Shown here in pieces: positions 1 through 9,672 of a stretch of DNA of 64,000 bases. The position numbers and the translations under genes are program-made. Origin of the DNA: 13-2-20CM-66-19 sp963824395. GTDB lineage: Bacteria > Pseudomonadota > Gammaproteobacteria > Steroidobacterales > Steroidobacteraceae. The notes under the pieces were generated by a model that was given only the letters and a program-made list of their open reading frames with translations, searched no databases and was not told where the DNA came from. Location of the stretch: NCBI GenBank assembly GCA_963824395.1, contig CAWGPF010000005.1, forward strand, positions 1-64,000. The letters are read 5' to 3'. Within the stretch, counting starts at the first letter, position 1, and each line of letters opens with the position of its first letter.

Positions 1-1051
1 ACTTCGAGTTCTTCGAGCGCCTTTCCGAGTTCGCGGATTTGCGCTTCCTTGGAGTCGTCGACGAGTACGTCCTGGGCGTTCGCCGGGACATCCGAGGTGT
101 TGAGGTAACTCAGGAACGAGCGTTTTGTGGTGTGGTAGTGGCGGCGGCGGGAGTGGATCAGGCGGTGGGTCTTGTCGGAGGTCTGCTTCTTCCATTCGGT
201 GGCAATAAAAAAGTTGGCCGGGATTTCGAGAAGGCGCCCGAACATGAGCGGGAAGCTGGCGGCGGAGGGCTCGCTGAGCGTGAGGGTCTTCAGGTAGTAA
301 TCGTCCAGGCGAAGGAATCCCCGGTGGCACTCGATGGGAGATTCGGGGAGGTAGAAGTCGAGGAACGTGTCGTGCTTGAGGCGGGCGCACTCGATCTTCA
401 GCGGAGAGAAGTTGAGGAGGCGCTTCAGGGCGCGGAAAGCGCGGTCCTTGCGAGGATTTCGGCGGGCATGAAGTCCTTGACCTGAAGAATAAAATTCTCG
501 GCCCGCTGGACGAGGAGCCGCTGGACGCGGGTGATCTCATCGTCCATGAGCACGACCTGGCGGCGCGTTGAAACGAGGGCGCGGAGCTCCCGCCAAGCCC
601 GGCGGGGACTGCGACCCGCCTGGGCGAGCGTAGCCAGAATAGCCTTGCGGGCTTCCGGGCCTTCCATCAGCACCACGTAATAGATGTCGAGCGCATAGAG
701 GTCCTGGGCCTTGCTGCGAAGAAAAGCCGCGCGGTTGCGGATCGCGGCATTGACAATGGGGTTTTCGTAAGTTTGGGGCGAGACGGTCTCACCGCTGCGC
801 TTGAACAGGTACTGGTAGACGCGGCACTTCTCATCGAAGATTTTGAATGCGGATTCCAGGCGCTTAGTGTAGTTGTCGATCTCGGCGGCCGCGAGGCCCT
901 CGTAATCGACGCCTTTGACGGCCAGGATCACGCCCACGCCGCCGCTTTTGGTCAGGAAGACGCGGTCGTCGATAAACCCGAAGAGATTGATGCGGTCGTT
1001 GAGCGAGCCGGATTCGCGGTAGGGTTGGAGGGCGCGGTCGATTCTAAACAC
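1..1051 (-). CDS. virB4: VirB4/TrbE-like type IV secretion ATPase, N-terminal part, frameshifted, runs off the window
   Basis: The first about 200 residues read cleanly from 1051 to about 430 and resemble the CagE/TrbE/VirB4 N-terminal domain (for example YRESGSLNDRINLFGFIDD and FKIFDEKCRVYQYLFKR). A single-base shift near 430 moves the reading into another frame, which stays open to base 1 (ARLKHDTFLDFYLPESPIE and similar), so the gene continues beyond the window. The Walker A/B ATPase core is not reached. Start chosen: GTG at 1051, because GGAGG lies 7 nt upstream; it overlaps the VirB3 stop, as in many T4SS operons. A TTG six bases earlier is the alternative. VirB4 proteins energise conjugative or effector-secreting T4SS at the inner membrane. 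Family call is firm; whether the frameshift is real is unknown. Confidence 0.72.
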
Positions 1052-1337
1052 GTCCAACCCTCCGCACGCTGACGGGCGCGAATTTGGAAGGATCGTAAAG
1101 GGTACGGAGCCGGGTGGAGTTCATCATGAAGCGGAGAATCTGCGGGTCGGTCCGGGTCGCCCAGCGGGCAAACCAGTAGAGGAGAAGGAACATCAGGATT
1201 CCACCGAGGAAGGTGTGGAGGAGGTTAAAGACCGCCGCGCCCATCAGCAGCGCCAGGAAGAAAAGCTTCCTCTCGACGCCCATGACCGTGAGGGGGCGGT
1301 TGAGAGAGCGGAAAACGGGATTGATTCTTCGCTGCAC
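1044..1337 (-). CDS. virB3: VirB3/TrbD-like inner-membrane T4SS protein
   Basis: A 97-residue protein starting at GTG 1337, with GGGGAGG six bases upstream. It has the family layout: a short N-terminus (NPVFRSLNRPLTVMGVE), one long hydrophobic hairpin around residues 24-52, then a basic tail ending in DPSKFAPVSVRRVGRV. VirB3 proteins sit in the inner membrane and work with VirB4. The gene lies between the VirB2-like gene (20 bp gap) and the VirB4-like gene (8 bp overlap), which supports the call. The same frame stays open upstream into unrelated sequence, so a longer reading is possible but not credible. Confidence 0.75.
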   Translation of the reverse strand: MQRRINPVFRSLNRPLTVMGVERKLFFLALLMGAAVFNLLHTFLGGILMFLLLYWFARWATRTDPQILRFMMNSTRLRTLYDPSKFAPVSVRRVGRV

Positions 1338-1357
1338 GATTGACCTCCCCAGGGTGA

Positions 1358-1564
1358 CTAGGGAAAGAGCCAGGCCATAAAGTTGACGGCGCTGACGGCC
1401 ATGCCGACGCCAAAGACCACGCCGGCGAGGGTGCGTTTGGCCCCGCCTTCTCCGAAAGCGAACATGAGGCCTCCGACCACGATGGCGACGAGCGCGAGGC
1501 CCGTGGCGATCGGGCCGGTGAAGGCCGCTTGCAAGACTTGCACGGCTTGCGTCCAGGGTGACAT
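1358..1564 (-). CDS. virB2: VirB2/TrbC-like pilin subunit
   Basis: A 68-residue protein with two hydrophobic segments (about residues 17-36 and 46-66) separated by a short polar, basic loop (GEGGAKRT), the architecture of TrbC/VirB2 conjugative pilins. ATG 1564 is preceded by AAGGAGGT at ideal spacing, the strongest ribosome-binding site in this part of the window. It is first of a VirB2-VirB3-VirB4 run on the minus strand. The leader is short for a pilin and no obvious cleavage motif is visible, so processing is uncertain. Confidence 0.72.
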   Translation of the reverse strand: MSPWTQAVQVLQAAFTGPIATGLALVAIVVGGLMFAFGEGGAKRTLAGVVFGVGMAVSAVNFMAWLFP

Positions 1565-1594
1565 CTTGTGACCTCCTTATGAGAATAGAAAGCC

Positions 1595-2000
1595 CTTTGA
1601 TGCCCAGGAGAATCACATAGCTATATAGCATGTACGGCAGGATGCGCAGTGTCTGCGCGCTGCCACCGATGGCCAGCAGCGTTGAGCTTTGCCCGATGTG
1701 TTTCATCAGGGCCACCCCCGCGCCGATTTCGCCCGCGCGCGCTGCCCAGTCGATTACATGGACGGTACTGAGGCGCCGCCCTTCCCAAATACAGGTGGCG
1801 TGAATGTTGGCGCCGTGTGCCAGAATCTCATTGCCGTTACTCAGCACGAAAGATCGCGGGCCTGGCTGATCAGCACGCGGCTGCCAGTACTTCCAGTACA
1901 GGTGTGGCGCATCGACGTTCGGGCGTAGCCCGACTCCTGTCAACAGACTGACAATCGCTGCAGCATCTTTCGGCGTCGAAGGCCGAATCAAGCGGGCCAT
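1595..2000 (-). pseudogene. GNAT-like acetyltransferase, 3' end lost at a junction
   Basis: From ATG 2000 (GGGAGAG about 9 nt upstream) the protein starts MARLIRPSTPKDAAAIVSLL, a typical GNAT N-terminus, and runs through an acetyl-CoA-site-like stretch (LLAIGGSAQTLRILP). After about 130 residues the sequence turns into an uninformative hydrophobic tail and then into the ribosome-binding site of the VirB2-like gene, with no proper C-terminus. The gene therefore looks cut by whatever joined the T4SS segment to this DNA. Acetyltransferases of this kind occur near exopolysaccharide loci. Function is inferred from family resemblance only. Confidence 0.5.
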
Positions 2001-2363
2001 TGAGGCAAACTCTCCCATGGCGCGCAGACTGTGGAACTGCCGCGCAGCGCGATACCGTAGGCAACCCTAGACGCAGCCCGCCCAGCGCGCCGCGGCACCC
2101 AAACGACGAGTGCCGCCTATACCATCATCGCCGTAGCGCGTCGCCCTTCATATTATGTCGGCTATGTTTGCCGGGGGTTGTGAACTGGCTCACTCACCGG
2201 AAGGCTATGCCGCCCCGGCCGCCGCGCTGCCCGCACCGCAGGGTAGCCTGCAGAGCCACATTACATACTTCGAGGCGCGTAGCGCGCAGCCCAAAATCAA
2301 CATGCTACTATCGATCTCAACCGCGCCACAAAGAGCGTCGGTAGCACCAGGCAGGCAAAAACG
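2001..2363. other. Intergenic region between divergent genes
   Basis: A 363-bp gap between the truncated acetyltransferase (minus) and the P450 (plus). It must hold the promoters of both if they are expressed. I see no gene, strong hairpin or convincing promoter motif. Confidence 0.4.
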
Positions 2364-3688
2364 GTGGATGCCACTCCGACAACCGTAGACGGGCGGATCC
2401 CGCCGGGTCCACCGGAGTCCTATGATCCCAGCCAGGATCTGCTCGGCTGGATGCAGCTGAACTTCGACCGTTTTGGTGACATCTACCGGGCGACTATCTA
2501 CGGCGGCGAGGTGTATGTCATCAGCTCGCCTGAGTACGCCGAGCATGTGCTGCTCGGCAACTGGCGCAATTTCTTGCGCAAGGGGCAGGCGGTCAAGCGT
2601 ATCGCCCTGAGTCTCGGTAACGGGCTTATATCGAGCAACGGCGAGTTCTGGGTGTCGCAGCGACGAATGATACAGCCCGCGTTCAGGCGCGAGGCGGTCG
2701 GCGCGCACTGCGGGATGTCTTTCTCAAACCAAATATTGTGCTGGCGGAGAAGTGGAAGCAGGCGGCACATGCCGGAGAGAGCGTCGATGTCACCCGCGAC
2801 GTGAGTCTTGCCGTGCTGGAGGTGACACTGCTTTCGATCTTCGGCGATGATTACGACAAGGTGGTCTGGGCAATTTCCATATCATTGCCGAGGAGTCGCG
2901 CAACATGGAGTTTGCGCAGACCTGCAGCGCCTTGTCGAAGATCGATTGTGCAGATTGCCGAACGCCGGCGCAGCACACACAATGATGCCGAGGACATTCT
3001 GGGCATCATGATGCGCTCCCGGGATCGGGACACGGGACAGTCGATGCCCGACGTGCAGTTGGCGCGCGAGGCGCTGACGCTGGTCATCGCCGGCCACGAA
3101 ACCACGGCGAGCGTGCTCAACTGGATCTGGTATCTGCTGTCGCAGCATCCGCTCGTGGAAACCAAGGTCTTCGCCGAGATCGATGCGTTACTCGGCGACG
3201 AGCTGCCGACGATGGCTACGCTCGCGCGCTATACCCATACCCGCAGGGTCATCGAGGAAGCGCTGCGCTCGTATCCGCCGTTGTGGCTCATGACGCGCAA
3301 GGCCATCAATCCTGACCGGCTCGGCGAATACTTCGTGCCGGCGAAAACCGAAGTCTACATTTCGCCCTTCCTGCTGCAGCGGCATCCGCGCCTGTGGCAG
3401 AACCCGCAGCTCTTCGATCCAGACCGTTTTGCGGGCGACCCGCCGGCGCTTGAGGAGTCGGCGGATCCGCACCGCCTGGCCATGTGTCCGTTTGGGGCAG
3501 GTCCGCGTAACTGCATCGGCGAGTTTTTCGCGCGCGTCGAGATGCAGATTCATCTTCTGACGATCGCGAGGGAACTGCGGCTGCAGTTCGCACAGGCAGG
3601 GCCGGCTGAATACCTCGCGGGTGTGAATCTCTTGAGCCGGCACCATTTCATTGCTACGCCAGAGATCAGAGGGCGACACGTCCACTGA
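2364..3688 (+). pseudogene. Cytochrome P450, full length but frameshifted
   Basis: All the P450 landmarks are present in order: the proline-rich hinge (IPPGPPESYDP), the C-helix region (WVSQRRMIQPAFR), the I-helix oxygen-binding motif (AGHETTAS, about 3090), the K-helix ExxR (EEALR), and the heme loop FGAGPRNCIGEFF with the cysteine codon at 3512-3514. Reading must change frame near 2700 and twice between about 2870 and 2950. Allowing for these indels the length (about 440 codons) is normal. The start at GTG 2364 is uncertain, with no good Shine-Dalgarno. P450s hydroxylate small hydrophobic substrates and need a redox partner; none is encoded nearby. Either a recent pseudogene or an intact gene with sequencing errors. 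Confidence 0.75.
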
Positions 3689-3772
3689 CCGAGGGGTGCC
3701 GTCGTCGGCTGGGCCCTCTAGACTCCTCCGCACCCAGCGATCGAGCGGCGCCTTTCCCCATGCCGAGCCCGC

Positions 3773-4973
3773 ATGAGTACCAGTCGCACCAATACGTACG
3801 CCGCGCGTCCCGGCTCTGGACGGTATCCGCGGCGTCGCCATCATCTGGGTCGTGTTTCACAACGCGACCGACATGCCGTATCCGGCACCGCGGGGGGCGT
3901 TGCACGTGCTCGCGGTGTTGAGTCACAGCTGGTTGGATCGGTGTGCAGCTGTTTTTTGCGCTCTCGGGATTTCTGATCACCGCTGGCTTGCTCGATAGCC
4001 GCGGCGCCGACAACTACTTCAGTGGCTTCTTCGCGCGCCGGGTGCTGCGTATCCTGCCACTCTATTACACGGTGCTGTTCGTTCTTCTCGTCTTGGTGCC
4101 GTGGGTCTTCACCCCGGCCGCACCATTCTCTACCTCGCATCAGTGGCCGCTGTGGCTGTTCGTGTCGAACTGGGACCACGGTGTACCGTACGGATTCGCA
4201 CACTTTTGGTCTCTGGCCGTCGAGGAGCAGTTCTATCTGGTGTGGCCGTTGTTGGTGTTCTGCTTCGCGCCGCGGAAGCTGTTGTTCGTCTGTCTGTGGA
4301 TTGCTCTTGGCGCGCTCCTGTTGCGTGTTGGGTTGGTGTTGGCGGGTGCGGGTGAATGGACACTCTACGAAATCACGCCTGCCCGTATGGATGCCCTTTC
4401 CCTGGGAGCGGCTGGCGCCTGTTTGGTCTCGCATGCCTCAGTCAACTCAGCTGGCTTGAGTCGCGGCGGCGGACGATTGCTGTCCTCGCTACCACTCTGC
4501 TGATAGCGGGCGCCCTTGCAACTCACCTCTTTGATCGCTATGCGTGGCCGGGGCAGACCGTCGGCTACAGTGTACTGGCAGTGTGCGGTGCAGTGTTTGT
4601 GACGCTCGAAGCTACGCCGACGGTTCATGTCCGGCGCTTCTCGTTGCTTTCCTCGGCGCCACTAAGATCGTTTGGAAAATACAGCTACGCGATCTACCTA
4701 TTTCACGGGCTGCTGCACAAGTTGGTAGGCGAGCCCTGGCTGCTGGCTAGATACGGCGTCCCTCCCCCCGTTGGCACCGTGCTGCTCTACGCCACTGGCG
4801 TGCTTGTGATCAGCTATATCCTCGGGTTCGGCAGCTATCAGCTGCTGGAGAAGCGCTTCCTAAGGCTAAAGCCAGCTGTTCAGTGGCCCGGAAAGCGCTT
4901 CAGCCGGGTGAATTACTGGACGGTCTTGGCGCCGACGTTGGACAGTTCACCCGCGGTGCCGGAGCTGGTGTAA
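3773..4973 (+). pseudogene. OafA/NodX-type membrane acyltransferase (acyltransferase 3), frameshifted
   Basis: The N-terminal signature PALDGIRGVAIIWVVFHN is encoded from about 3810, followed by hydrophobic helices (LFFALSGFLITAGLLDSRG, ARRVLRILPLYYTV) and the motif FWSLAVEEQFYLVWPLL typical of the family. Three frame changes are needed (about 3800, 3935 and 4440). The C-terminal part contains FGKYSYAIYLFHGLLHKL, another family hallmark. These inner-membrane enzymes O-acylate surface polysaccharides, which fits the neighbourhood. The 3' end runs convergently into the Ig/FN3 gene (overlap 4913-4973), so the last residues may not be native. Family assignment is good; integrity is doubtful. Confidence 0.7.
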
Positions 4974-6916
4974 GCGTCGACTTCGAAGTACCAGGTTCCG
5001 GCCGCGAGATTGGTCACAACGTACGTGGTCACCGTCGGGTTGGTTACCTGAATCACCTGATTGAGACTGCTGGCGGAGGTCCCGTAGTGAATGTAGTAGC
5101 CCGCCAGGTTTGTCAGTGTGGTGCCGTTCATATTCTGCGTTACTGACGTCCAGTCGAGCGTCGCAGATCCACTCGCTGTCTGATTGACTGTGATGGCGAA
5201 TGCGGGCAGCGATGCCGTGCTGGTCCCGTCCGTCACACTGATCAGGATATTCGAGTAAGTGCCGGCCGCGGCGGCCGCGGGAGTGCCTGTGAGTTGTCCG
5301 CTTGCGCTGCTGAAGCTCAGCCCACGAGGGCTTATTTTGAATGCTGAAGCTCAGCGTGCCTCCGTTGGGATTGGTCACGGTCGGCGTGAAGCTGTAGCTC
5401 GAGCCGACGTTCACCGCAATGGGCGCAGTTCCTGAGATCGTGAGCGTCCCGGCCGTCACTACCTTGATCGAGAACGCCGGCAGTGAACTTGTCTGCGTGC
5501 CGTCAGTGACGTTGATGACGATGTTGGAGTAGGTGCCGACCTGGGTGCTCGAGGGCGTGCCGGAGAGCGTACCCGGTTGAGGGGCTGAATGACGCCCACG
5601 AGGGTTTGCCCTGAACCGAGAACGTCAGGGCCGTGGTGCTGGACGCATTTGTCGACGGCTTAAACGAGTAGGCCGTGCCCGCAGTGACCTGCGTGGGCGG
5701 AGTTCCGGAGATCGTCAGGGCCGCCGTTACCTTGATCGAGAACGCCGGCAGCGAACTCGTCTGCGAGCCGTCGGAGACGCTGATGATGATGTTCGAGTAC
5801 GTCGCCAACCTGGCTGCTCGAGGGCGTGCCGGAGAGGGTCCCTGTCGAGCCGCTGAAGGATGCCCAGCTCGGGCGCATTCTGTACCGAGAAGGTGAGGTT
5901 AGTGCCGCTCGGTGCGTTAGTGTGGGGTTGGAAGGAGTACCCCGTGCCGGCAGTGACGCTCGCCTGGGGGCGTTCCCGATATGGTAAGGGCAGCCGTAAC
6001 CTGAATGGAAAAGGCGGGCAGGGAGGCGGAACTGGTGTCCGTCACTCACGCTGATGACTATTCCGGAATACGTACCCACATTCGCAGCAGCGGGGGTCCC
6101 GGCGAGAGTGCCCGTTGCGCTGCTGAAGGTGAGCCAGCGGGCCGATTGGAGACGCTGAACGTCAGCTGATCGCCAGTGGGTCGACGCGGTGGGCGTGAAG
6201 CTGTAGGACGAGCCGGCTCTGACTGAAGTAGGGGGCTGTCCGGAAATAGTAGGCGGCTGGTCGTCGGGTTCGGGACGGCGACCGAGATCGAGAACGCATC
6301 CATCGAGCTGGTTTGCGTCCCGTCGGTCACGCTAATGACAATATTCGCGAAATGTTCCCGCTTGTGTCGGCAGCACCTGAGAGTGTTCCAGTCGTGGTGT
6401 CAAAAGTGGCCCAGCTCGGCTTGTTAGTTACCGAGAAAGTGAGCTGTCGTGCCCGCCGGCGCGTTGGTCGTCGGCTGAAAAGCATAGGTCGAGCCAACAT
6501 CAACAACGGTCGGCGGATTACCCGAAATAGTCAGCGGCGCTACTACTTGAATCGCGAATGGAGCCAGCGATGTCAGTCGCTTGGCCGTCACTGACACTGA
6601 TTAGGATGTTGCCGTAGCGTTCCGACACTCGCCGGGGGAGGGGTTCCCGTCAGCTTTCCGGTGCTGCTGTCGAAGCTCGCCCAATCCGGCATGTTGGTGA
6701 TTGCGAACGTGAGCGAGTCACCATCCGCATCGGAGGCGACCGGTGCGAACACGTAGGCGCTTCCGGCGATGACACTTGTGGCGGGAGTGCCCGAAATCTG
6801 TGGCGGGGTGTTTGTCTGGCGTACTCCGGTGCCCGTAACGCCCGATGCGGAGCTTGTTCGGTCCGCCGGAAACTCCGACAGAGCCGCAAGCAGCTAAGCG
6901 CGAGACTCAAGCGCAA
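4913..6916 (-). pseudogene. Surface protein with about six He_PIG-type Ig repeats and a C-terminal FN3 domain, frameshifted
   Basis: Read on the minus strand, the region encodes about six repeats of a putative-Ig (He_PIG) domain. Each has ISGTP, a turn such as AGTAYSFKP, LTFSV, KPSWASF and a linker ISVSDG before the next. A fibronectin type III-like domain follows at the C-terminus (GYYIHYGTSASSLNQ, GTWYFEVDAYTSSG), ending SNVGAKTV at 4913. The N-terminus from TTG 6916 (MRLSLALSC) resembles a lipoprotein signal. At least six frame changes are needed, so no full-length product can be made from the sequence as given. The FN3 part closely resembles the FN3 lipoprotein at 43375, linking it to the exosortase loci. 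Extracellular adhesion or matrix binding is an inference. Confidence 0.65.
5200..6800. repeat. Tandem Ig-domain coding repeats, period near 270 bp
   Basis: About six copies of the Ig-domain coding unit lie head to tail. Some stretches are identical at DNA level: the 23 bases at 5461-5483 recur at 5729-5751, 268 bp apart. Such repeats are prone to slippage and to misassembly, which may explain some of the frameshifts here. Confidence 0.6.
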
Positions 6917-7484
6917 TGCTCAGCGCACCTTAGCGCAGGCGACGCAAAGTAGTCGAGCGGAATTGAGCCATGCCTTGCAGTTCTCGCTTTAGCGGCGTTT
7001 CACGAACGCAAGGGCGAGCAAAGACCCGTATCAGAACTTACGGCAGCGCGGTTTGGCGCCGCAGTGCCGGTAACTCCGCTATCTCAAGTGAGCGACAAAA
7101 ACTTGAGACCGGAAGCTTTGCGTCCCCGCCTCACGGGGGGTTTGCCCTTAACGTTTCGCGGCAGTAAAGCGCTTCAAGTAAGCAGTGCAATATGTCTCCG
7201 TGTACCGACAGGCTTCGGGCAATGTTGGAATCGACGTGTGGCGAAGACGCCTGCGCGATGAGCGCGCATTGTCAAATGAACTGCGCGCGGCATGGATGAA
7301 GCGCGCCCACTCGCGAGTGCCTTTATCTGACCGTGTTGAAACGACGAAGCAGATGGTCCGAGCTGCGCAAGCGCGCGGCTAGAAGGCTGCTTGATCTTGT
7401 GGTGCAACAGCCAGCAGGTTCAGGAACCTAACGCGGTACGCTAATGTTGGTTCTTGGTGGGGCCGCTAGCGTGACTGGCGAACG
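6917..7484. other. Region with no recognised gene
   Basis: 568 bp between the Ig/FN3 gene and the hairpin downstream of the PEP-CTERM gene. Short open frames occur on both strands but none shows a ribosome-binding site, a recognisable motif or protein-like composition. Confidence 0.4.
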
Positions 7485-7513
7485 CATACGGGGACCTTTT
7501 AGGTCCCCGTATG
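7485..7513 (-). terminator. Perfect 13-bp hairpin downstream of the first PEP-CTERM gene
   Basis: Left arm CATACGGGGACCT (7485-7497), three-base loop, and an exactly complementary right arm (7501-7513). It lies 86 bp past the stop of the minus-strand PEP-CTERM gene. There is no T-run on that side, so it may stabilise the mRNA end rather than act as a classical intrinsic terminator. Confidence 0.55.
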
Positions 7514-7599
7514 GCTGGTACTCTAGTGAATGTGAGTGCCGCGTCGCGGCAGCTGAGGCGTGCTGCCAGGTCCCTAGCAGAGCGTAGGACTCGCCGGCC

Positions 7600-7878
7600 T
7601 TATTTCTTGTCCCGTCGCCGGCGCCTCTTGGCGGCGATCGCGGCAGCTGCACCGGCGCCCAGTACCGCCAGCGTAGCCGGCTCCGGAACTGATGTTCCGC
7701 CCCCGCCGTGGCCCGAGCCCGGAGGGGGAGGGCATAGCAGCTTCCCGATGATCGGCAGGTCGCAGAGGAAGCTTCCCCCGCCGCCGCTGGCATAAGCCGG
7801 GGTCGTGCCCAGGGCGCCCAGGCCCGCCGCAGCGACAAGAACTAGAACAATGTTTTTCATAAGTCGACCCCGCGCCAA
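7600..7878 (-). CDS. Very small PEP-CTERM sorting-signal protein
   Basis: The 86 residues from ATG 7860 comprise a signal peptide (MKNIVLVLVAAAGLG, cleavage near AYA-S), a mature stretch of only about 33 residues rich in Gly and Pro with two cysteines, and a C-terminal PEP-CTERM signal: VPEP (residues 58-61), a hydrophobic helix, then KRRRRRDKK. Exosortase cleaves such signals at the inner membrane. The start may instead be the in-frame TTG at 7878, which has AGGAGG five bases upstream, whereas ATG 7860 has no good site; I report the longer form. The gene lies head-to-head with the exosortase gene. Mature role unknown. Confidence 0.8.
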   Translation of the reverse strand: MARGRLMKNIVLVLVAAAGLGALGTTPAYASGGGGSFLCDLPIIGKLLCPPPPGSGHGGGGTSVPEPATLAVLGAGAAAAIAAKRRRRRDKK

Positions 7879-7896
7879 TTGATCCTCCTGAAGCCT

Positions 7897-7914
7897 TTGC
7901 AAGCACCGGACCAA
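7897..7914 (-). promoter_or_regulatory. Candidate sigma-54 promoter for the PEP-CTERM gene
   Basis: On the minus strand TTGGTCCGGTGCTTGCA gives GG and GC separated by exactly 10 bases (7911-7912 and 7899-7900) and a perfect TTGCA -12 box; the -24 box (TGGTCC) matches TGGCAC at four of six. Transcription would start near 7887, close to the AGGAGG used by the TTG start. Sigma-54 control is known for PEP-CTERM genes elsewhere; here it is a sequence prediction. Confidence 0.4.
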
Positions 7915-8168
7915 GCGGCCTAATCCATTGATTCTTAGTGACTGCCTATACTTAACCGGCAGTTACTTCCACTATAAACGTAAAGAATCTCGACAATACA
8001 CCGACCATGACCACGTCGCTTTTCGTGCAGTGCGTCACAGTTTCCCGGGCGTCGGCAATGCGCGACAGTCGGTAAGATAACATTGACGGCTCTACGGGGG
8101 AACTGAATATCCACGTACATGCCCTCAACGAATCCCCGCGAACGGTCGCTACAACAGCGCTGATCGCC

Positions 8169-9672
8169 ATGCTGATTGCCTTTGTGGCCGTGGCGTATTG
8201 GCCAGCCACGTCTGCACTCTGGCAGTACTGGATCGAGCAGCCCTATCTGGGTGGCCATGGGCCTCTCGTGGCAGCTCTGGCGATCTGGCTGTTGTACTCG
8301 ATCCCGCGCCCGGATCGATTCAATGCCCGTGAGGCCGGTGCCCTGGGCTCTGCTGCCTCTCGTAGCTTGCAGTATCGCTGCGCTGATTCTCTGGAAGGCA
8401 GGCATTCAGTCACTTCAGGTGCTGATGCTGCCAGCACTGATGTGGCTCGCTGTGCTTGCGGCCTGCGGCGGCTCGGTGGCTCGTGCCGCCGCTGTGCCGA
8501 TCAGTTACCTCTACTTCGCGGTGCCCGCGTGGAACGTGTTGAGCCCCGCTCTACAGAGCCTGACGGTGCGGATCGTGGGGTTTGCTGCCACATTGATGGG
8601 GCTGCCAGCGACAGTCTCGGGAACAATCGTCTCTTTTCCTGACGGTGCACAGTTTGCTGTCACGCTGGCTTGCAGCGGAGTCGGGTTTCTGGAGCAGGGC
8701 CTCGCGGTAGCCGTGCTTATCGGTGAGCTTGAGGATGCCACGATTGGTCGTCGTATACGGCTCTTGGGGAGCATGTTGTTAGTTGCCGTCGCCACGAACT
8801 GGGTGCGGGTACTACTGCTGGTGCTGATTGGCCATGTGAGCGGAATGAACAACGTACTTGTTTCGCAGTACCATCTGGAATTCGGTTACGCGCTGTTCGT
8901 AGTCGTGCTTGTGGCATTCGTCTGGGCGACAACCTTCGCGCCTTTGACTGAGCGCACGACCGGCGTGATGCCGCGCGCGAACGCGCACGCGTGGAGTAGC
9001 TGCATTGTCGTTCTAGCTGCGCTTGTTGCAGGGCCGCTGGTCCTGTCTGTCTGGTCGCCGCCAGCCGCTCAGAACGGTCTGTCACGCTTGGTGCTTCCAG
9101 TTGGCCGCAATACGTGGCGAGGGCCGCTGCCCGCTCTGCAAGGCGGTTGGCGACCGACTTTCGTGGGCGCCGACGCGCAGCTTCACGCCGCCTATGAAGA
9201 TCCCCAAGGACGGGCCATCGAGGTAGTTGCGGTCGGATACTCCTCACAGAAGCATCGTAGCGAGCTGGTCGCTGAAGGCAATTCCCTCTTGGGTGACGGT
9301 GGTCTGTCGGCACTCACCTCGACGCTTGCGGATGTGGATCAAGACACCTATCGGGAGATAGTCGCCAGTGACGAAGAAGGCAATCGTTCAGTCATCTGGT
9401 GGGTCTACGATATTGGTGGCAGAACCTTCGTGGTCCCGCTCTTGTCTAGGCTCTGGTATGGGATACGCTCGATCAGCGGTGCTCCATACTCGGCGCAGTT
9501 CGCGTTTCGGGCAGCGTGTTTACCCTCTTGCGATGCGGCGCGTGCCACACTACGACAGTTCATTCGGGGTATGGGCACGCAGGTACTGAGCGCGGCCAAC
9601 CCACAAAATAGTCGGGACGCGGCGCTTGCTCCGCGCCCCAACGTAAGTGCAGAACAGGAAGCGTCTCCGTGA
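8169..9672 (+). CDS. xrtA: Exosortase A with C-terminal EpsI-type domain, one frameshift
   Basis: A multi-spanning inner-membrane transpeptidase-like protease that recognises PEP-CTERM signals. The N-terminal helices (VAYWPATSALWQYWIEQPYL) read from ATG 8169. A single indel near 8330 shifts to the frame that carries the catalytic triad: Cys in LACSGVGF (codon 8671), Arg in NWVRV (8806) and His in QYHLEFGY (8872). A soluble EpsI-like C-terminal domain follows (residues like GADAQLHAAYEDPQGRAIEV), giving the fused about 500-residue form typical of XrtA. The stop overlaps the GTG of the chain-length gene by 4 bp, so the three genes 8169-12172 form an operon. The frameshift is probably a base error, because everything else is intact. 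Confidence 0.85.

Noticed and set aside
773..1072. Plus-strand open frame opposite the VirB4-like gene
   Set aside because: The minus-strand frame has family motifs and a ribosome-binding site; this one has neither.
5200..6800. Repeats considered as a CRISPR array
   Set aside because: The repeat period is about 270 bp and codes for Ig domains; there are no short identical repeats with unique spacers.
8176..8330. Start of exosortase at 8176 in the downstream frame
   Set aside because: The residues encoded there are not exosortase-like; the true N-terminal helices are in the frame starting at 8169, so a frameshift near 8330 explains the data better.
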